The notes under the pieces are model-generated. The model ran no database searches and was not told where the DNA came from. It worked only from the letters and a program-made list of their open reading frames with translations. Positions 36,849 through 41,695 of a DNA stretch of 41,695 bases are shown piece after piece. The stretch comes from Nonomuraea antri (lineage in GTDB: Bacteria; Actinomycetota; Actinomycetes; Streptosporangiales; Streptosporangiaceae). The translations under genes were made by a program, and so were the position numbers. The stretch covers positions 1-41,695 of the forward strand of contig NZ_JABCPZ010000083.1 of NCBI RefSeq assembly GCF_013283785.1, in the 5' to 3' direction. Every line of letters starts with the position of its first letter. Within the stretch, counting starts at the first letter, position 1.

Positions 36849-39341
36849 TTGCTGAAGACGGCTCTGGCCGGGCTGCGCGCGCACAAGCTGCGCCTGCTGC
36901 TCACCGCGCTGGCGATCACGCTGGGCGTGGGGTTCATCGCGGGGACGTTCGTGCTGAACGACACCATCCAGGCGGGTTTCTCCGAGCGGGTCACGGCGGA
37001 CGCGGACAAGGTGAGCGTCGCCGTCCTGCCAGGGAAGAACGACAAGGCGCTCTCCGCGCGCACGCTGGAGCGCATCCGCGCGCTCGACGGCGTGACCGAG
37101 GCGCAGGGCCTGGTCCGCGCGCCCGCGCCACTGCTCGGCAAGAACGGCAAGGCCGTCGGCAACGCGGCCACCACGGCGCTGTCCGTCGTCCCCGGGCCGC
37201 TGGACCGCACCACGATCACCCAGGGCTCCGGCCCGGGCACCGACGACCAGGCGGCCGTGCTCGACGAGAACACCGCCAAGGCCCAGGGGCTCAAGCCCGG
37301 CGACACCGTCACCGTGCTCGACCACAAGGGCGCCAAGCACCAGTTCAAGCTGGTCGGGCTGCTCGACCCGGGGGTGGACCAGGAGCTCGCCTACACCGGC
37401 GCGCTCGGCTTCACCCTCGACACCGCGCAGCGGATGACCGGCGCGAAGGGCTACGCCGAGATCGACGTCGCCGGCGCCGCCCCGGACGCGCTCAAGCGGG
37501 CCGTCGCCGCGGCCGCCGGGCCGGGGCTCCGGGTCATGACGGGCGCCGAGCTGGCCGACGCGCTGGCCAATGAGGCCGGGGTGTCCGCGCAGGCGCTCAC
37601 CATGGGCCTGCTGATGTTCGGCATCGTGGCGATGGTGGTGGCCGCGCTGGTCATCTACAACACCTTCAACATCCTGGTGGCGCAGCGCACCAGGGAGATG
37701 GCGCTGCTGCGGTGCATCGGGGCGACGCGCGGGCAGGTGTTCGGCTCGATCCTGCTGGAGTCCGCGGTCGTCGGGCTGCTCGCCTCGGCGCTCGGCCTGC
37801 TCGTCGGGTACGGCCTGGCCACGCTCACGCTGACCGTGCTCGGCGCGTTCGACGCGCCGCTGCCGACCGACGCGGCCGTCGCGCTGGCGCCGGCGACCGT
37901 CGCGATCGGCCTGGTCACCGGCCTGGTGGTGACGGTGGTCGCGGCCGTGCTGCCGGCCCGCGCGGCCACCAGGGTGGCGCCGATCGCGGCGCTGCGCACC
38001 CAGGTGGAGGAGCAGACGTTCCGCACCGGGCTGCTGCGGACGATCTTCGCCGGGCTCTTCCTGCTGGCCGGGCTGGGCACGACCGCCCTGGGCGCGCCGG
38101 CGATGACGCCGGGCGAGCAGACCTCGCTGTTCGTCGTCATGGGCGGGGGCGCGCTGACCTTCCTGGCCGTGCTCATCCTCGGTCCCGTGCTGGTCAAGCC
38201 GCTGAGCGCGTTCGTCGGCTGGGTCCCGCGCCGGCTGTTCGGCGTGCCCGGACGGCTGGCCGTGGACAACTCGGGACGCAACCCCAAGCGGGCGGCCACC
38301 ACCACGGTGGCCCTGACCATCGGCGTGACGCTGATGACGCTGATCTCGGTGGTGACCGCGTCCACCCGGGTGACGATGACGGACAAGCTGGACGACCAGT
38401 TCCCGATCGACTACATGCTGATGACCCAGGAACGCGACTCCGCCATCCCGCGCTCGGTGGCCGAGGGGCTGCGGGCCACGCCGGAGCTGGAGTCGGTGGT
38501 GCAGATCCGCGAGGCCGTCGGCGAGGTGGGCGGCAAGGACGTCCAGACCGGGACGTTCACCGGCCCGATCGACCCGTTCGTGAAGACCGGGACCATGAAG
38601 GGCTTCGGCGCCGGGCAGGTGGCCGTGGTCGACTACGCGGCCGACCGGCTCGGCGCGCGGCTCGGCGACACCCTGACCGTCAAGACGGAGAAGGGACGCG
38701 AGCTGTCGCTGAAGGTCGTCGCCATCCTGAGCGGTACCCAGACCACGCTGACCGACCTCACCCTGAGCGAGCGCGAGTTCGACGCCTCCTTCGGCGCGGT
38801 CCCCGACTCCCGGGTGCTGGTCAACAGCAAGGACGGCGTGCCGCCCGAGCGGGCCCGCGAGCTGGTGGACGCGGCGGCGGCGCCGTACCCGACGGTGCTG
38901 GTGCAGAGCTCGACCGACGTGCGCGGGCAGTTCGACGAGACGCTGGACATGCTGTTGATGATCATCACCGGGCTGCTCGGGCTGGCGATCCTGATCTCGC
39001 TGCTGGGCATCGCGAACACGCTGTCCCTGTCGGTGCACGAGCGGACCAAGGAGTCCGCGCTGCTGCGGGCGCTCGGGCTGACCCGGCCGCAGCTGCGGCG
39101 GATGCTCTCGGTGGAGGCGCTGGTGCTCGGGCTGATCGGGGCGCTGGTCGGCGTGGTGCTCGGCGTCATGTTCGGGTGGGCGGCGGTACGCGCGATGATC
39201 GACGGCGCCGTCTTCTCCGCGCCGGTGGCGCAGATCGGGCTGTTCATGGTGCTGTCCGGGCTGGCGGGGGTGCTGGCCGCGGTGCTGCCGGCGCGGCGGG
39301 CGGCCAAGGCGTCGATCGTCGGGTCGCTGGCGGCCGGGTAG
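36849..39341 (+). CDS. ABC transporter permease with two FtsX domains
   Basis: 830 residues from TTG 36849. First helix KLRLLLTALAITLGVGFIAG, an extracytoplasmic MacB-PCD region (60-240), three helices of the first FtsX domain (LLMFGIVAMVVAALVIYNTF; A-V-V-G-L-L-A-S-A-L-G-L-L-V-G; ATVAIGLVTGLVVTVVAAVL), a central pair of helices, a second extracytoplasmic region (470-680), and the second FtsX domain (LLMIITGLLGLAILISLLGI; V-L-G-L-I-G-A-L-V-G-V-V-L-G; L-S-G-L-A-G-V-L-A-A-V-L-P-A-R-R-A). Typical of actinobacterial efflux or peptide-resistance permeases; substrate unknown. Confidence 0.96.
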   Translation: MLKTALAGLRAHKLRLLLTALAITLGVGFIAGTFVLNDTIQAGFSERVTADADKVSVAVLPGKNDKALSARTLERIRALDGVTEAQGLVRAPAPLLGKNGKAVGNAATTALSVVPGPLDRTTITQGSGPGTDDQAAVLDENTAKAQGLKPGDTVTVLDHKGAKHQFKLVGLLDPGVDQELAYTGALGFTLDTAQRMTGAKGYAEIDVAGAAPDALKRAVAAAAGPGLRVMTGAELADALANEAGVSAQALTMGLLMFGIVAMVVAALVIYNTFNILVAQRTREMALLRCIGATRGQVFGSILLESAVVGLLASALGLLVGYGLATLTLTVLGAFDAPLPTDAAVALAPATVAIGLVTGLVVTVVAAVLPARAATRVAPIAALRTQVEEQTFRTGLLRTIFAGLFLLAGLGTTALGAPAMTPGEQTSLFVVMGGGALTFLAVLILGPVLVKPLSAFVGWVPRRLFGVPGRLAVDNSGRNPKRAATTTVALTIGVTLMTLISVVTASTRVTMTDKLDDQFPIDYMLMTQERDSAIPRSVAEGLRATPELESVVQIREAVGEVGGKDVQTGTFTGPIDPFVKTGTMKGFGAGQVAVVDYAADRLGARLGDTLTVKTEKGRELSLKVVAILSGTQTTLTDLTLSEREFDASFGAVPDSRVLVNSKDGVPPERARELVDAAAAPYPTVLVQSSTDVRGQFDETLDMLLMIITGLLGLAILISLLGIANTLSLSVHERTKESALLRALGLTRPQLRRMLSVEALVLGLIGALVGVVLGVMFGWAAVRAMIDGAVFSAPVAQIGLFMVLSGLAGVLAAVLPARRAAKASIVGSLAAG

Positions 39342-39364
39342 CCGGGGGCGGCCGGGTAGCCGGG
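39329..39364. repeat. Exact 18-bp tandem duplication spanning the permease stop
   Basis: GGCGGCCGGGTAGCCGGG occurs twice in tandem (39329-39346 and 39347-39364). The first copy holds the TAG stop of the permease and the second repeats it in frame. A G/C block of GGGCGCCGGGGCGCC units follows to about 39399. Confidence 0.9.
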
Positions 39365-39409
39365 CGCCGGGGCGCCGGGCGCCGGGGCGCCGGGGCGGGA
39401 TAAAGGCGA

Positions 39410-39426
39410 ATAAATCCGAAATTTAT
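39410..39426. promoter_or_regulatory. AT-rich dyad in the convergent gap
   Basis: ATAAAT (39410-39415) and ATTTAT (39421-39426) with a CCGAA spacer. It is the most AT-rich spot nearby, flanked by GC repeats on the left and strong hairpins on the right. It may be part of the termination zone or an unassigned promoter. Confidence 0.4.
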
Positions 39427-39444
39427 GGATAGAGGGTGCACATC

Positions 39445-39521
39445 GGGTCGCGCGGCCAGGGCGCGGCCCGCAGCCCGGCGCGACCCGAGGGCCGGGCGTC
39501 TCATGGGGGCGGCGCCCGGCC
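39445..39521. terminator. Two hairpins between convergent permease and immunity genes
   Basis: GGGTCGCGC (39445-39453) pairs with GCGCGACCC (39478-39486), and GGCCGGGCG (39490-39498) with CGCCCGGCC (39513-39521), both perfect 9-bp stems. The second is followed by TTCCCC on the plus strand. They serve as terminators for both directions. The gap 39342-39572 holds no gene. Confidence 0.7.
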
Positions 39522-39572
39522 TTCCCCGCCCCGGACGCCGTCGCGTGCCGCGCGGGTTCATCTCACGGCGGC

Positions 39573-39842
39573 TCACCTGGTGGTGCGGCCTGGCCAGAGC
39601 TCGGCGACGGACTCCGGTTCGAGCAGCGGGCGCGTGGCCACCTCGCCGGTGTGCTTGTCGATCACGACGCACCCGCCGCCCACCGTGTCGGGCAGCGCGG
39701 CGGGATCGTCCGGGCCGAACTCGCGCACCCAGGCGACGTACCCCTCGCTGAACGTGTGGATCCCGACCGACAGCGGCTCATCGGCCGGACGGACGCTGTT
39801 GAAGTACTCCTCCACCAGGGCCCGGGCCTGATCGAGGTTCAT
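39573..39842 (-). CDS. Probable immunity protein, YrhB/Imm35-like
   Basis: 89 residues from ATG 39842, whose A-T-G-A overlaps the toxin stop, so translation is coupled. The YrhB-type pattern is visible: MNLDQARALVEEYFNSVRPA, then ALPDTVGGGCVVIDKHTGEV, A-T-R-P-L-L-E-P-E-S-V-A-E-L-W. Members of this family are encoded after papain-fold (glutamine deamidase) toxins. It should bind and block the toxin encoded just upstream. The longer open frame to 40109 is the toxin gene read in another frame. Confidence 0.85.
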   Translation of the reverse strand: MNLDQARALVEEYFNSVRPADEPLSVGIHTFSEGYVAWVREFGPDDPAALPDTVGGGCVVIDKHTGEVATRPLLEPESVAELWPGRTTR

Positions 39843-41695
39843 CGCGCGTGCCCCTTCCTGTCGAGGATCACGCAGAACACCCCGGTCACCCGCGTATAGG
39901 GCGGTTCGACGGACATGTGGCCGCGCTGGGCGTCGATCCAGATCACCTCGCCACCGGAGTTGACCGCGTTCCAGGCGTGCGCGCCGCCGCTGGGCCAGCG
40001 CACCACGATGACCGCCGCGGCCCCGTGCCCGGCCTCCAGCAGCCGCCTGGCCAGCAGGGGGTAGGTCTGGGCGCCCTGGCCCGCGTACTGGAAGCGGTGG
40101 CCGACCCACCGCTCGATCCTGGCCACGCCGCCCTTCTCGCCGGTGAGCAGCGGCCTGCCGATCCTGTCGTACTCGGGCAGCCGGGCCGCCGCCGCCGTGG
40201 GATCGCCGTGCCAGGTGGACAGGACGGCCAGCGCGCAGTCCGCGGCATTGGACGCCCGGAACGGATCGTCGGCCGGGCCGCCGCCGTTCACCAGACGCAC
40301 CCAGGTGCCGCGCGGATCGGGGAAGCGGGTGCCGGGCGGCAACGCCTGCGTCAGGTCCCGCTCCACCTGCGGGTCGGCCTGCGCCAGACCCCCTGGCACG
40401 CCGTACGGCCGGAAGTCGGCCAGCCTGCGCGGGCGGCGCGGCCCGTCGAACCAGTCACGTACGACGGGACCGCGCGGCCCCTCCTCGTCGTCCCACCCAC
40501 GCTCACCGGCCACGGCCTGGGCCCCGGCAGCGCAGTCGAGTTCCCCGGGACCGGCCTGCGACCCGGCCGACCAGGGGCAACCGAACGGCGGCAACACCCC
40601 CGCCCAACCCCGCTCACCCAATGCACCGGCGATCCCCTCCGACCGCTCGCGCCCGCCGTGGTTTCGACGCGCCGCATCCAGCCGTTCCGTCTCGCCCTGG
40701 GTCCGGTGCGGTGCGTCCAGTCGGTTGCGTTCGTCTTGCGTGGGGGGTGTGGCGGCGAGCCGTTCGCGCTCGACGAACGCCCGCCGTGCCTCCTCGCGCA
40801 GTTCCAGCGCCCGCCGGACCCGTTCGGGCCGCTCCAGCGCCCGCCGTGCCTCCGCCGACCGCTCCAACTCGCGGCGCGTTCCCTGGGAGGCCGCAGCGCG
40901 GTGCGACGCCCCGCCGGGGCGCCCGGCCTCCTCGGTCGCCGCCGACTCGGACCGAACCTCCTCGGCCCGCCCATCCCCCAGGCGCGCCTTCTCCGGTCGC
41001 GCCTCCTGAGCACGCGCTTCCTGAGCACGCGTCTCCGGAGGGCGCGCGTCCAGAGTGCGGTCCTCCTGGGGTCGCGTCCCCTCCGATCGCGTGCCCTCAG
41101 CCCGCGTGCCCTCAGCCCGCGCACCCTCGGCTCGCACGCCCTCAGCCCGCCGACCCTCCGACCGCCTGCCCTCGGGACGGGCGTCTTCCGACCGTGCGCG
41201 CTCCGACCGCGTCCGCCTGGCCTGGGGGTCCGCCGAGCCGGGTGCCACCCGGTGGTCGGCCGTGTCAAGGATCTCATCGACCCGGCGCAGCGTGCCCCGC
41301 GCCTCCTTGAGGCGGTCGAGGACGCTTCGGGCCTCCTTCGGCCGCTCGGGCGCACGTCGCGACCCCTTGGGACGATCCGGCCTGCGCGGTGCGTCCGGGG
41401 AACGGTCGGTGGCGCGGCGCGCCTCCTGCTGAAGTCGTTCGAGTTCCGGCGGCGTCTTCTCGGTCTGGGAGGCCGCGCGCCGAGCCCCCTCGGCGCGGCC
41501 GTTCACGGCGCGCGCCACGGCGACGGCCCCCACGAGCGCCGCTTCCCGCGCGCTCCCCGGCTCAGCGGACGTATCCGAGGCCGGGCCCGACACCCCCGAT
41601 GCGCCCGATGCGCCAGACCCCGTGGCCGCGCTCGACGCCTCTGATGCCCCCGATACCTCCGATGCCTCCGAAACCCCCGATGACCCCCGCGATAC
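39839..41695 (-). CDS. Polymorphic toxin with C-terminal papain-fold (glutamine deamidase-like) domain, cut by window edge
   Basis: The frame runs open to the right edge, so the N-terminus lies outside; the GTG at 41593 is only an internal candidate. The visible part begins with a Ser/Gly/Ala repeat, then about 250 residues of charged Arg/Glu/Ala repeats, then a linker and the toxin domain (about 39842-40340). That domain has DPFRASNAADCALAVLSTWH, P-L-L-T-G-E-K-G-G-V-A-R-I-E-R-W, G-G-A-H-A-W-N-A-V and V-I-W-I-D-A-Q-R-G: the Cys, His, Asp of a papain-like toxin fold. Such domains deamidate glutamines of target proteins. Many relatives have N-C-x-D-C; here the first Cys is Ala. Confidence 0.85.
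   Translation of the reverse strand, partial: VSRGSSGVSEASEVSGASEASSAATGSGASGASGVSGPASDTSAEPGSAREAALVGAVAVARAVNGRAEGARRAASQTEKTPPELERLQQEARRATDRSPDAPRRPDRPKGSRRAPERPKEARSVLDRLKEARGTLRRVDEILDTADHRVAPGSADPQARRTRSERARSEDARPEGRRSEGRRAEGVRAEGARAEGTRAEGTRSEGTRPQEDRTLDARPPETRAQEARAQEARPEKARLGDGRAEEVRSESAATEEAGRPGGASHRAAASQGTRRELERSAEARRALERPERVRRALELREEARRAFVERERLAATPPTQDERNRLDAPHRTQGETERLDAARRNHGGRERSEGIAGALGERGWAGVLPPFGCPWSAGSQAGPGELDCAAGAQAVAGERGWDDEEGPRGPVVRDWFDGPRRPRRLADFRPYGVPGGLAQADPQVERDLTQALPPGTRFPDPRGTWVRLVNGGGPADDPFRASNAADCALAVLSTWHGDPTAAAARLPEYDRIGRPLLTGEKGGVARIERWVGHRFQYAGQGAQTYPLLARRLLEAGHGAAAVIVVRWPSGGAHAWNAVNSGGEVIWIDAQRGHMSVEPPYTRVTGVFCVILDRKGHAR
41075..41220 (-). repeat. 15-bp coding repeats in the toxin stalk
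   Basis: The toxin frame here is a run of five-residue units R-A/S-E-G-x (RAEGV, RAEGA, RAEGT, RAEGT, RSEGT, RSEGR). The DNA period is 15 bp, read on the plus strand as CCCTCAGCCCGCGTG and variants. It is likely an extended charged helix or stalk, prone to expansion and contraction. Confidence 0.85.

Noticed and set aside
36783..39038. 751-residue minus-strand frame opposite the ABC permease
   Set aside because: His/Arg/Gln-rich shadow frame typical of high-GC DNA; the permease frame has clear membrane helices.
41075..41220. CRISPR array
   Set aside because: The period is 15 bp with no unique spacers and the repeats keep an open reading frame.
39848..41644. 598-residue plus-strand frame opposite the toxin
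   Set aside because: No recognisable domain; the minus strand has toxin motifs and a coupled immunity gene.
1..41695. Insertion sequences, integrases or att sites
   Set aside because: No transposase or integrase motif and no terminal inverted repeats were seen; the tRNA at 32333 has no visible direct repeat of its 3' end nearby.

Overview
This is a high-GC actinobacterial chromosome segment. GTG and TTG starts are common, third codon positions are almost all G or C, and long antisense shadow ORFs are everywhere. The gene content (a DUF397 protein, an XRE/TPR regulator, a GlnA4-type glutamine synthetase operon, M4 and M28 secreted proteases with chitin-binding tails, a DUF3618 protein, DUF6286/AmaP-like proteins, and a papain-fold toxin with a YrhB-type immunity protein) fits Streptosporangiaceae, for example a Nonomuraea-like genome. 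The genus is inference.

Layout. 1-5.3 kb is an accessory patch: a NYN-domain protein; a minus-strand cassette SLOG - XRE/TPR regulator - DUF5919 stub - NUDIX; decayed second copies of the NUDIX and SLOG genes; and several small unrecognised ORFs with a DUF397 protein. 5.2-10.7 kb holds single genes: GNAT, a small secreted protein under a 19-bp palindrome, an ArsR/SRPBCC fusion with a double operator, a methyltransferase, a membrane-anchored protein ending in an acyl-carrier-like domain, and DUF4240. 10.8-13.7 kb is a DeoR-HTH/LacI-sensor regulator divergent from a DUF2264 protein. 13.7-18.75 kb is a GntR regulator divergent from an operon of glutamine-synthetase-like ligase, aldehyde dehydrogenase, SDR and peptidase C26, a gamma-glutamylated amine catabolic route. 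18.8-24.1 kb is a LysR regulator and two secreted proteases sharing the same C-terminal modules; one 26-bp motif stands before the LysR gene and again before the first protease gene. 24.3-28.3 kb has a secreted unknown protein, a tandem glycine riboswitch, gcvT, gcvH and sdaA. 28.3-34 kb has an AmaP/DUF6286-like pair, a PLP fold-III enzyme, DUF3618, a Bcp peroxiredoxin, an HNH nuclease gene whose 3' end overlaps an unusual class I tRNA with anticodon UAG, a D-2-hydroxyacid dehydrogenase and a proline-rich membrane protein. 34.1-39.3 kb is a histidine kinase, response regulator and MacB-type ABC transporter. 39.6 kb to the right edge is a YrhB-type immunity gene and a large papain-fold toxin that runs off the window.

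How the genes work together. The riboswitch should couple glycine level to glycine cleavage (gcvT, gcvH), and sdaA then deaminates serine to pyruvate. The GlnA4-type operon would glutamylate an amine, oxidise the aldehyde and release glutamate. The LysR motif pair suggests one regulator controls itself and the protease block. The best candidates for undescribed biology are the tRNA/HNH overlap, the duplicated and decaying SLOG/XRE/NUDIX cassette, and the membrane-tethered carrier-protein fusion. All functions are inferred from sequence alone; no database search was run.
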